A DNA stretch of 9,499 nt from a bacterium (GTDB lineage: Bacteria; Krumholzibacteriota; Krumholzibacteriia; LZORAL124-64-63): NCBI GenBank assembly GCA_030591105.1, contig JAUVBS010000049.1, positions 1 through 9,499 of the forward strand, written 5' to 3'. Below the pieces are notes generated by a model, which had not been told where the DNA came from, did not search any database, and worked only from the letters and a program-made list of their open reading frames with translations. This document shows positions 1 through 5,834 of the stretch, piece by piece; positions within the stretch are counted from its first letter, which is position 1; each line of letters starts with the position of its first letter. The position numbers were made by a program, and so were the translations under genes.

Positions 1-1
1 G

Positions 2-736
2 CCGATCACCGGGCGCAAGCAGGTGAGCCTCGTCTCGGATACCGAGGTGATGGCGATGAGCTATCAGCAATACGACCAATTCCTCGCCGAGAATCAGCTC
101 AGCCAAGACGCCGAAGTCACCCAGATGATCCAGCGTGTGGGAAGACGTATCCAGCGCGCGGTCGAGCAGTATTTCGCCGAGTACGGGATGTCCGACGAGC
201 TGGCCGGTTACGCCTGGGAGTTCAACGTTGTCGAGTCGAATCAGGTCAATGCGTGGTGTATGCCCGGTGGCAAGGTAGTGTTCTACACCGGCATCCTACC
301 GTACTTCGAGAGCGAGGCGGATGCCGCGGTGGTGATGGGCCACGAGGTGGCCCACGCGGTGGCCGAGCACGGCGCTGAACGCATGAGTCAGCAGATGATG
401 CAGCAGATGGGGGCGATGGCGGTGGAGCAGGCTGTCCAGAGCAAGTCGGCGGCGACGCAAGATATCTTCAGAAGCGCTTACGCCCTCGGTAGTCAGTTGG
501 GAGCCATGCTCCCGTACAGTCGCCTGCACGAGAGCGAGGCCGACCACATCGGACTGATCTTCATGGCCATGGCCGGCTACGATCCGCGGGTAGCTCCGCT
601 GTTTTGGCAGCGCATGTCCCAGGCGAGTTCCGGCGGGAAGCCACCGGAATTCCTCAGCACGCATCCGGCCGACGAGACACGGGTACGGCGGTTGAACGAA
701 CACATGGCCGAGGCGATGCAATACTACACGCCTTGA
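2..736 (+). CDS. M48 family zinc metallopeptidase (5' partial)
   Basis: The open frame enters from the left edge, reading PITGRKQ before the GTG at 23, so the true start lies outside the window; 244 residues are visible. Counting from the GTG at 23, it has the zinc site HEVAH (residues 107-111, bases 341-355) and the downstream glutamate motif ESEAD (170-174), the HExxH/ExxxD pair of peptidase family M48 (Ste24/LoiP/BepA-like). The stretch VNAWCMPGGKVVFYTG before the helix and the STHP motif near the end (212-215) are also typical. By family knowledge these are periplasmic or outer-membrane-associated proteases for protein quality control. Full-length members are about 260-280 residues, so probably only the signal or lipoprotein leader is missing. 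The gene ends convergently with the NIDO gene. Family assignment is firm; substrate and localisation are inferred. Confidence 0.93.
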   Translation, partial: PITGRKQVSLVSDTEVMAMSYQQYDQFLAENQLSQDAEVTQMIQRVGRRIQRAVEQYFAEYGMSDELAGYAWEFNVVESNQVNAWCMPGGKVVFYTGILPYFESEADAAVVMGHEVAHAVAEHGAERMSQQMMQQMGAMAVEQAVQSKSAATQDIFRSAYALGSQLGAMLPYSRLHESEADHIGLIFMAMAGYDPRVAPLFWQRMSQASSGGKPPEFLSTHPADETRVRRLNEHMAEAMQYYTP

Positions 737-867
737 GTTGTGTCGTAGGGAAGACGGAGGATTGCAATCTCGGTGTTTTGCGATGCCCGGCCGAGTCGCT
801 GCCAGAAATGGTGCCCCCCAGTCTTACGCACCACCGAACGTCCTGGCCCCTCGGTTCGACAGCGACG

Positions 868-888
868 AGGACCCCCCGGGGGGTTTTT
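868..888 (+). terminator. GC palindrome with T-tract, likely terminator of the M48 gene
   Basis: ACCCCCCGGGGGGT (871-884) is a perfect palindrome followed by a run of five T in total, and G-U wobble could extend the stem at its base. On the plus strand this is a compact intrinsic terminator, although it lies about 130 bp past the M48 stop codon. On the minus strand there is no T-tract. Confidence 0.6.
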
Positions 889-906
889 CATACCGGCGAC
901 CTATCG

Positions 907-944
907 GACAGGGGGCTGACCTTGCGGTCAGCCCCCCGGCTGTC
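907..944. terminator. Long bulged hairpin in the convergent gap
   Basis: GGGGGCTGACC (911-921) and GGTCAGCCCCC (926-936) form an 11-bp perfect stem with a TTGC loop. GACAG (907-911) can also pair with CTGTC (940-944) if CCGG (936-939) bulges out. It sits about 18-25 bp beyond the NIDO stop codon, where a terminator is expected. Neither strand has a clear T-tract, so it may act as a stable 3' end or an RNase barrier. Confidence 0.55.
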
Positions 945-961
945 AATCCTATCGTTGGCTC

Positions 962-2125
962 CTACCGATATAGGCCCTTCAATGCTCCCCAGGGCACCTG
1001 TTCGGTCGGCACGGACTGCTCGACGATGATGGTCAGGTCCACATTCGTAGTACACGGTGGATCGTAGTCGTCGCTGGCTGCGAAGTGAATGACATGAGTC
1101 CCGATCTGCGTCTCGTCGGGTGTGAAGGTCATTTCGACCGTGGATGGGTTTCCGTCTGTAATGACGGCAGTGAAATTGGCCAGACCGTCGCTGTCGACGA
1201 GCGTGGTCACCGTTTGACCGGATTCCGGTCCGATGAAACTCACCGTCAGCTGTAGTGTCATGTTGTCCTCGGTCAGAACCACGGTGTTGTTCGGCGGGAA
1301 ATTGAGTGCCACGGGGCACTGGTTCGTCTCGCCGCCGACCGCGAAGCAGATGTTGCTACCGTCCAGCCAGTCGACGCCGCTGATCCCGTCGGGTCCAGCG
1401 TAGTCGGCGCCCGGGTGATCGAAGCGACCGATGTTGAAGAAGTCGATCCCATCACCCTTGTTCACGCCCACGGTGGCCGGCGAGCCGCCGAAACCGCCTT
1501 CGCCGTCGGAAGCATCACCGGTGGTCCAGCTCATGTCGCCGTAGCAGAAGCAAACATTGTTGTTTAGTCCAGGCGGTGCGTCGGCTGAACCATCGCTGAT
1601 GATCAGCTGGAAGGTGTTCTGCAGGTCGGTGTGGCTGCTGTAGTAACCGACGTGATCCCAGGTTATCGCGAGCCAGCCTGGGCCGGTCTTCATCCAGACG
1701 ACACCGGCGTTGTCCTCCAATGAACGAGTATCGACATCCCCCCAGAACGGAGCGACCATGGGAAAATCAGAGATGGGAAAGCCCTCGGGCGAGTAAGTCG
1801 AATAGGGCGCTCCAAAACTGATGTTACCGTTGTTGTTGATGTAACACTCGGTCTGGGGCGAACCGAACAGGTCGAAGGTGAAGCCCAGCGGAACCGATAC
1901 GGTGGAGCCATCGTCATTTTCGAAGCAATCGGCGACGCCGTTGGTGAATTCCACTACCTCCCAGGTGAGGTCGAGGGGAAGGCAGAGTCCGGCATCTCCC
2001 TGCTGGTTGCAGGGCCAGTCGCTGCGCAGTGGTTCTACATTGGTGTCGTTGATCTTATTGCCGGCGAGTGCCGGCATGGCGATCATGATCGTTACGGCTA
2101 GTATAGCTAGGATCGTTCGTTTCAT
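962..2125 (-). CDS. Secreted NIDO-domain protein with C-terminal WGALKGLYR tag
   Basis: 387 residues from an ATG at 2125, preceded by GGAGG about 7-8 nt upstream. The frame stays open a further 56 codons upstream, but the signal peptide (residues 1-21, Lys-Arg then a hydrophobic core, cut after MPALA) and the Shine-Dalgarno fix this start. Residues about 75-240 look like a NIDO domain (nidogen/alpha-tectorin/mucin extracellular domain): VPLGFTFDLFG, YINNNGNISFG, MVAPFWGDVDTR, WLAITWDHVGYY, NTFQLIISDG, and ATVGVNKGDG followed by FNIGRFD. Residues about 268-370 form a beta-rich, Ig/cadherin-like region (TVEMTFTPDETQIGTHVIHF). The last nine residues, WGALKGLYR, match the end of the secreted protein at 4851-5459. 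It is probably exported to the periplasm or surface; adhesion or matrix function is inferred from the domain only. The function is otherwise unknown. Confidence 0.88.
   Translation of the reverse strand: MKRTILAILAVTIMIAMPALAGNKINDTNVEPLRSDWPCNQQGDAGLCLPLDLTWEVVEFTNGVADCFENDDGSTVSVPLGFTFDLFGSPQTECYINNNGNISFGAPYSTYSPEGFPISDFPMVAPFWGDVDTRSLEDNAGVVWMKTGPGWLAITWDHVGYYSSHTDLQNTFQLIISDGSADAPPGLNNNVCFCYGDMSWTTGDASDGEGGFGGSPATVGVNKGDGIDFFNIGRFDHPGADYAGPDGISGVDWLDGSNICFAVGGETNQCPVALNFPPNNTVVLTEDNMTLQLTVSFIGPESGQTVTTLVDSDGLANFTAVITDGNPSTVEMTFTPDETQIGTHVIHFAASDDYDPPCTTNVDLTIIVEQSVPTEQVPWGALKGLYR
965..991 (-). other. C-terminal tag WGALKGLYR of the NIDO protein
   Basis: The codons TGG GGA GCA TTG AAG GGC CTA TAT CGG run straight into TAG. 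The encoded end aligns position by position with WGAVKSLYR of the other minus-strand secreted protein (4854-4880). A short, polar, Glu/Pro-containing linker (SVPTEQVP) precedes it, and there is no hydrophobic membrane segment. It is proposed as a sorting or processing signal. Confidence 0.6.
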
Positions 2126-2166
2126 TACTGTCCCTCCACAGTAGTTGGGTGTTGGCGGTCGGACAG

Positions 2167-2275
2167 GTGTCTGGAAAGAGACACACCGAGAAAATCGGTC
2201 TAACCGCGCTTTACTTTGCGCCAGTCTATAGCTGGAAATCCCGGCCAGCTTTCTGATGCCATCCCCCGAGGCATC
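2167..2275 (-). promoter_or_regulatory. Structured 5' leader of the NIDO gene: five consecutive hairpins
   Basis: On the minus strand, in transcript order: GATGCC/GGCATC (2255-2275, 9-nt loop), AGCTGG/CCAGCT (2230-2250, 9-nt loop), GCGC/GCGC (2206-2221, 8-nt loop), ACCGA/TCGGT (2185-2199) and GTGTCT/AGACAC (2167-2184). The first two loops each expose GGA (TCGGGGGAT and CCGGGATTT), with the two GGA motifs 23 nt apart, and GGA recurs in the ribosome-binding site. The stems are short but perfect and closely spaced. No known riboswitch class was recognised. Confidence 0.4.
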
Positions 2276-2496
2276 CCACACCTGGCCAAACACCTCCCTC
2301 CAGATTCCGAACGAGAACGGTTCTATTTATCGGCGGGTACGAGCCACCGCACGTCCCCGCCAGGATGTATACGATGCTCTGAAGTTGGTGAAACCGACGC
2401 TATTTCAGGTATTGTCGCGATCTCTCTGATCGTAGCCATTCTCGCCACCGGGCAATGCCGGCCCAACTTCTGGCAAGAGATCGCTCCACAAAACAG

Positions 2497-2526
2497 ACTC
2501 TATCAAAACAGGAGTATTTTAGTCAA
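2497..2526 (-). promoter_or_regulatory. Predicted sigma70-type promoter for the NIDO gene
   Basis: On the minus strand, TTGACT (2521-2526; 5 of 6 to consensus) is separated by 18 bp from TAGAGT (2497-2502; 4 of 6). Transcription would begin near 2490, giving an unusually long leader of about 365 nt before the ATG at 2125. A promoter closer to the gene cannot be excluded. Confidence 0.4.
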
Positions 2527-2543
2527 GTACTTAATTCGGCGTG

Positions 2544-2605
2544 TTGGCTGATCGATCTCGCAGGTTGGCGGATAGGTCTCCCAAGCTGGCGGATAGGGCC
2601 GAGGG
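2544..2605. repeat. Three imperfect 21-bp tandem repeats
   Basis: Units start at 2544, 2565 and 2586, exactly 21 bp apart. Units 1 and 2 agree at 16 of 21 bases; units 2 and 3 share TGGCGGATAGG before diverging. A decayed fourth start (TTGG) lies at 2606. Read on the minus strand, the period encodes a heptapeptide of the type LSANLRD, but no gene with a start signal covers it. Confidence 0.75.
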
Positions 2606-2622
2606 TTGGAGTCCGTCGGCCC
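2596..2622 (-). terminator. GC hairpin after the homoaconitase stop
   Basis: GGGCCGA (2596-2602) and TCGGCCC (2616-2622) form a 7-bp perfect stem with a 13-nt loop, 8 nt past the stop codon. There is no T-tract on the minus strand, so termination here is uncertain. Confidence 0.3.
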
Positions 2623-2630
2623 GATCCGGA

Positions 2631-4592
2631 TCACCCCTGCAGTTCCTGGCGGACCAGGTTCTCGACGCCGCCGGCGACGACGAGTTCTTGCACCGGTCGG
2701 CCCACCGGTAAGAAGCGGTACTCCGTGTCGCGCCAGATGGCGACCGAACGTGCGAAGTCCAGTGCGATCGGTTCATCTGTGTACACCGTCTTCTCGCCGG
2801 CGTCGGCTTCGCTGGTGAAGGCTTGGCGCAGGGCGTCGGTGAGGGTGGGGCACTCGACGCAGACGAACCCGTTGTTGATGGCGTTGCGCAGATAAGTCTG
2901 GCTGTAGCTGCCGGCGATCACGCAGCCGATGCCGGCGGCCATCAGCGCGGTGGCGGCCTGCTCGCGCGAGCTGCCGGTACCGAAGTTGTAGCCGGCGATC
3001 AACACGTCGCCCCGGGCGATACGGCCGGCGAAGGCGGGGTCGTAGTTTGCCATGACGACCTCGGCCATCATCTGCGGCGTCATGTCGTCGCGGTAGGTGT
3101 AGTCCTTACCGTAGATGCCGTCGGTGTTGAGATTGTCGGTGGGCAGATAGACCGCGCGGCCGGTGATCTCGGCGGGGAAGCCGTCCAGCATGGCGACTGC
3201 TGCGGGCGCGCCGCCTGCTGCGACACCGGATAGATCGGTGAAGTTCTGGGCCGGCGCGCTGTCGCGTAGGGCGGTTTCGTCGGGACCGGTGATGTAGCCG
3301 GCGATGGCGCTGGCGGCCACGACCGCGGGGCTGGCCAGGTAACACTCTGCGTCCCGGCTGCCCATGCGCCCCTTGAAGTTGCGGTTGGTCGCCGAGATAC
3401 CGACCTCGCCGGCTTCGAGCAGACCCGTGCCGAGGCCGATGCATGGACCGCACCCTGGTGGCAACGGCGTCGCGCCTGCCTCGAGCAGCGTTTGCCAGAC
3501 ACCGGTCTCTTCCGCACGGCCCTCGACCAGGGCACTGGCGGCGGCGACGTAGAGCGATACGCCGTCGGCGATCCGTTTACCACGCAACACCTCCGCGGCG
3601 GCGGTGAGATCTTCCAGGCGGGCATTCACGCACGAGACCAGGTATGCCTTCTGGACGGCGACCTTGCGCCGGGCCATCTCCGCCAGCGAGGTCATCGCCT
3701 GGACCGTGTCGGGGCCGCAGACGTGCGGCGTGACCCGGGTCAGATCCAGCTCGATCTCGGCGGCGTAAACGGCATCGGGATCGGATACCGGTGGGTCCTG
3801 CTGCCAGCCGGTGATCATCGCGTCGGTCAAGCGGTCGGTCGCGCCCTCGCTGGCGAGGTGCGCGGCGCGGTCACGTAGCCAGGCGATGGTCGTGGTATCG
3901 ACACCAAACCAGCCGACCAGCGCGCCCCATTCAGTGGTCATGTTCGCGATGCTCAGCCGCGCTTCGATGGAAAGCGACCCGATACCCGGTCCGCTGAATT
4001 CGATCGCGGCGTTGAGGACCTCGCCCTGGTTGTAAAGACCGCACAGCGTGATGATCACGTCCTTGCCGCTGACTCCCGGCGGCAGCTCGCCGGTCAAGGT
4101 CACCTTCACCGTGCGCGGAACCTGCCACCAGGTCTTGCCGGTTGCCCAGAGCGCCGCCGCGTCGGTGCGCACCACCGGTGTGCCGACCGCTCCGAGCGCG
4201 CCGTACATGTTGCTATGGCTGTCGCTGGCCACCACGAAACCGCCCGGCAGGACGTAACCCTCCTCGACCATCACCTGGTGGCCGATGCCGCGGCCGGCCG
4301 GATAGTGGGTTACCCCTTGCTCGGTGGCGAAGGCAGCGATCTCGCGGTACTTGGTCTGGTTCGTTTCGCTGGTGTCCTGGATGTTGTGATCGAGGGTGAA
4401 GATCGGTTGCCGCGGATTCGCGAAACGGGCAGCGCCGAGACCGCGGTACTTGATCATCACCGCGGCGGTGTTGTCGTGGGTCATCACGTGATCGGGGACG
4501 ATGGTCACGTAGTCGCCGGCGCGCACCTCGTGGCCGGCGGGCAGGCCGACGGCGTGGGCCTGCGTGATTTTTTCGATGACGGTCTGAGGCAT
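2631..4592 (-). CDS. Homoaconitase, single-chain Lys4 type (aconitase superfamily)
   Basis: 653 residues from ATG 4592, which has GGAGAAG just upstream; the frame continues 34 codons further up without a better start. The N-terminal aconitase/LeuC-like domains (about 1-450) hold MTHDN (37-41), PAGRGIGHQVMVEEGY, ASDSHSNMYG (D124-H126), GTPVVRTDAAALWATG, and the 4Fe-4S ligands C321 (VSCVN), C381 and C384 (GCGPC). The swivel domain (about 480-653) holds NLNTDGIYG and FGTGSSREQAA (S541, S542, R543). Length, order and wording match fungal mitochondrial Lys4, which converts homocitrate/homoaconitate to homoisocitrate in the alpha-aminoadipate lysine pathway. It is cytosolic, with no targeting peptide. 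The canonical SCTN around the first cysteine reads SCVN. No other lysine gene is nearby, so activity on another tricarboxylate is possible. Family is near certain; substrate is likely. Confidence 0.9.
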   Translation of the reverse strand: MPQTVIEKITQAHAVGLPAGHEVRAGDYVTIVPDHVMTHDNTAAVMIKYRGLGAARFANPRQPIFTLDHNIQDTSETNQTKYREIAAFATEQGVTHYPAGRGIGHQVMVEEGYVLPGGFVVASDSHSNMYGALGAVGTPVVRTDAAALWATGKTWWQVPRTVKVTLTGELPPGVSGKDVIITLCGLYNQGEVLNAAIEFSGPGIGSLSIEARLSIANMTTEWGALVGWFGVDTTTIAWLRDRAAHLASEGATDRLTDAMITGWQQDPPVSDPDAVYAAEIELDLTRVTPHVCGPDTVQAMTSLAEMARRKVAVQKAYLVSCVNARLEDLTAAAEVLRGKRIADGVSLYVAAASALVEGRAEETGVWQTLLEAGATPLPPGCGPCIGLGTGLLEAGEVGISATNRNFKGRMGSRDAECYLASPAVVAASAIAGYITGPDETALRDSAPAQNFTDLSGVAAGGAPAAVAMLDGFPAEITGRAVYLPTDNLNTDGIYGKDYTYRDDMTPQMMAEVVMANYDPAFAGRIARGDVLIAGYNFGTGSSREQAATALMAAGIGCVIAGSYSQTYLRNAINNGFVCVECPTLTDALRQAFTSEADAGEKTVYTDEPIALDFARSVAIWRDTEYRFLPVGRPVQELVVAGGVENLVRQELQG

Positions 4593-4757
4593 GGCTTCTC
4601 CGCTCGTCGGTCCGGTTCGGAATGTACAGCACTCGGTCACGGGCTGATCCGCAATAATGGCAAATATGATGCGCCAAGCCACGCGGCGCCACAAGTTCGG
4701 CTAGCAGCTCCGGGCCAGCATAGCAGCTAGTCGCTTTAGTATCTGAACCCGCTTCAG

Positions 4758-4771
4758 GAGGCCATGGCCTC
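4758..4771. repeat. Perfect 14-bp palindrome GAGGCCATGGCCTC
   Basis: It lies in the 258-bp gap between the homoaconitase start and the end of the upstream secreted gene. It could be an operator or part of a 3'-end structure. No promoter consensus was convincing next to it. Confidence 0.3.
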
Positions 4772-4798
4772 TGCCGCAGCCGACGGCCTGAACAGAGA

Positions 4799-4827
4799 AA
4801 GGCCGTCTCCCTTCGGGAAACGGCCTT
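4799..4827 (-). terminator. Intrinsic terminator of the small secreted-protein gene
   Basis: AAGGCCGT (4799-4806) pairs with ACGGCCTT (4820-4827). The stem continues after one mismatch through TCCC/GGGA around a TTC loop. On the minus strand the stem is followed by TCTCTGTT, a T-rich tail, 24 bp past the stop codon at 4851. It also insulates the homoaconitase gene from upstream transcription. Confidence 0.7.
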
Positions 4828-4850
4828 ATGATCTGCAGTGTCGCTCGATC

Positions 4851-5459
4851 TCAGCGGTAGAGGCTCTTGACCGCTCCCCAGGTCGCCTCGTACGCGGCCA
4901 CCGGTTGCGCATCGATGGCGATGTCATCGATCAGGGTATGATCGGGACCCGGGGGACCTCCGGAGTATCCAAAGACGCGGATCGCGACCAGGGAACCCGC
5001 GGCGCGGAGCTCCGCCGTAACGTCGAAGAGGCTCCAATCCGCCACCGGGAAGATCAGGAACTCGTCGAAGTCGGTTTCACTGTAGAAGAGATCGACGGCC
5101 GAAATCGCCGCCTCTGGCTGCATCGCCCACAAAGTGATGGAGTTGATGCCGGAGACGTCGATCGCATCGAAATCCTGACGGATCCAGTAGTTTCCGAAGT
5201 CTTCCGCGCAGTAATCTCCCGAGGCCGCGTCGGCATCAGTGACCGACCAGTTGTTCGTCGTCCACGGGGGCAGCTCTCCGGTCTCGAATCCCGGATTCTG
5301 AAGGATGTTGAGCGGCGTCACCAAGACCACATCGCCACTTTCCCGGTCGATCGAGTCGAGGTCGACCGTGAATGAACCGGATTGGGCGATCCTCTCGGCT
5401 TGCGCCATCGGAGCGGCCAGAAGCAAGGCGAGCAAGAGTAGTGCAGTAACGAATTTCAT
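4851..5459 (-). CDS. Small secreted jelly-roll protein with C-terminal WGAVKSLYR tag
   Basis: 202 residues from ATG 5459, with a purine-rich GGGGGAT upstream. The frame is open 20 codons further, but the signal peptide begins here (residues 1-21: Met-Lys, a Leu/Ala-rich core, cut near AQA). Residues 54-185 resemble a carbohydrate-binding-module/galactose-binding-like beta-sandwich: NPGFETGELPPWT near the start, WAMQPEA in the middle and LIDDIAIDA at the end, the usual frame of secreted jelly-roll modules. No catalytic motif was seen. The final residues 194-202, WGAVKSLYR, repeat the end of the NIDO protein although the bodies are unrelated. It has its own promoter candidate (5569-5596) and terminator (4799-4827), so it is probably monocistronic. 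Export is well supported; the ligand and role are unknown. Confidence 0.85.
   Translation of the reverse strand: MKFVTALLLLALLLAAPMAQAERIAQSGSFTVDLDSIDRESGDVVLVTPLNILQNPGFETGELPPWTTNNWSVTDADAASGDYCAEDFGNYWIRQDFDAIDVSGINSITLWAMQPEAAISAVDLFYSETDFDEFLIFPVADWSLFDVTAELRAAGSLVAIRVFGYSGGPPGPDHTLIDDIAIDAQPVAAYEATWGAVKSLYR
4854..4880 (-). other. C-terminal tag WGAVKSLYR of the jelly-roll protein
   Basis: The codons TGG GGA GCG GTC AAG AGC CTC TAC CGC run directly into TGA. Compared with the copy at 965-991, A, L, Y and R use different synonymous codons, so the similarity is held at the protein level rather than being a recent DNA copy. Confidence 0.6.
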
Positions 5460-5483
5460 GATTCTGATCCCCCATCTCCCCGT

Positions 5484-5555
5484 GGTCGCACCAAGGTAGC
5501 GACCTGACAAGGCTTTCAATTCGGTTTGAATCTTTCTGCGAGACTTCCCGCAGAA
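5484..5555 (-). promoter_or_regulatory. Leader hairpins of the jelly-roll gene
   Basis: On the minus strand, TTCTGCG/CGCAGAA (5534-5540 with 5549-5555) forms a 7-bp stem whose 8-nt loop starts with GGA. A second hairpin, GGTCGC/GCGACC (5484-5489 with 5499-5504), follows with a 9-nt loop, shortly before the ribosome-binding region. Both would lie inside the roughly 100-nt leader. Confidence 0.4.
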
Positions 5556-5568
5556 CGTCTCCGATCCG

Positions 5569-5596
5569 AGTATACCGCAATTTTATGCATCGTGAA
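5569..5596 (-). promoter_or_regulatory. Predicted sigma70-type promoter of the jelly-roll gene
   Basis: On the minus strand, TTCACG (5591-5596; 4 of 6) is 16 bp from TATACT (5569-5574; 5 of 6). The region is distinctly AT-rich compared with its surroundings. Start of transcription would be near 5562, about 100 nt before the ATG. Confidence 0.5.
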
Positions 5597-5609
5597 ATAT
5601 TTTTATGCA
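5579..5609. repeat. Direct repeat around the promoter: two 11-bp copies 20 bp apart
   Basis: AATTTTATGCA (5579-5589) and ATTTTTATGCA (5599-5609) agree at 10 of 11 bases. The spacing is 20 bp, close to two helical turns. The predicted -35 element lies between them, so they could be an operator for a transcription factor. Confidence 0.45.
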
Positions 5610-5822
5610 CAATAACAACATGTCGGGCCGGTATTGAACTGATCCCCAGGGCGAAGTGCTCATCGGCGATGGAAACAGACACTGCGAACAGCCGTGGCGC
5701 GCTCAAACCAGCCTCTTGCCAGCCGATTAGCCATGGCAGCGGCTCACCATCGGTGTTAACGTGCGGAACCAATGTACGAGCAGTTAATCGGCCCCTGCAT
5801 CGTGTACGACGCGAGTAGACCG

Positions 5823-5828
5823 AAGGAG
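5823..5828 (+). promoter_or_regulatory. Ribosome-binding site that fixes the start at 5835
   Basis: AAGGAG lies 6 nt before ATG 5835. The frame is open 21 codons further upstream with an earlier ATG at 5772, but that ATG has no Shine-Dalgarno and would place charged residues ahead of the signal peptide. Confidence 0.8.
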
Positions 5829-5834
5829 ATCGAC

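Larger units (their letters stand above)
2126..2630. other. 505-bp intergenic region with no convincing gene
   Basis: It separates the homoaconitase stop from the NIDO start; both genes are on the minus strand. It holds, in minus-strand order, a GC hairpin by the homoaconitase stop, three imperfect 21-bp repeats, a candidate promoter, about 200 bp without recognisable features, and the hairpin-rich leader. Short open frames here lack ribosome-binding sites and resemble no known protein. Confidence 0.6.
5460..5834. other. Divergent intergenic region, 375 bp
   Basis: It lies between the minus-strand jelly-roll gene and the plus-strand 808-residue gene. The left part holds the leader, promoter and direct repeats of the minus-strand gene. 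From about 5610 to 5820 I see no gene and no convincing plus-strand promoter; CCGATTAGCCATGGCAGCGG contains a small inverted repeat. The right end holds the ribosome-binding site of the next gene. Confidence 0.6.

Noticed and set aside
965..991. PEP-CTERM, LPXTG or T9SS C-terminal signal on the NIDO protein
   Set aside because: There is no PEP motif plus transmembrane helix plus basic tail, no LPXTG, and no roughly 80-residue beta-sandwich T9SS domain with its motifs.
2126..2260. Possible c-di-GMP-I (GEMM) riboswitch, because GCGCAAAG and GACC occur in the NIDO leader
   Set aside because: The other conserved blocks (GGGCAAACC, the GNRA hairpin and the tetraloop receptor stem) are missing and the hairpin arrangement differs.
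2126..2293. N-terminal extension of the NIDO protein from 2293
   Set aside because: The extension lacks a ribosome-binding site, covers the hairpin leader and would bury the signal peptide. ATG 2125 has GGAGG and begins the signal peptide.
2531..2776. 81-residue minus-strand open frame overlapping the end of homoaconitase
   Set aside because: It is out of frame with homoaconitase, lacks a ribosome-binding site and is explained by the 21-bp repeats plus the shadow of the real gene.
5470..5560. Possible riboswitch in the jelly-roll leader (CAAACC and GAAAGCC present)
   Set aside because: The motifs are not in the order or structural context of any class I know. Only simple hairpins are supported.
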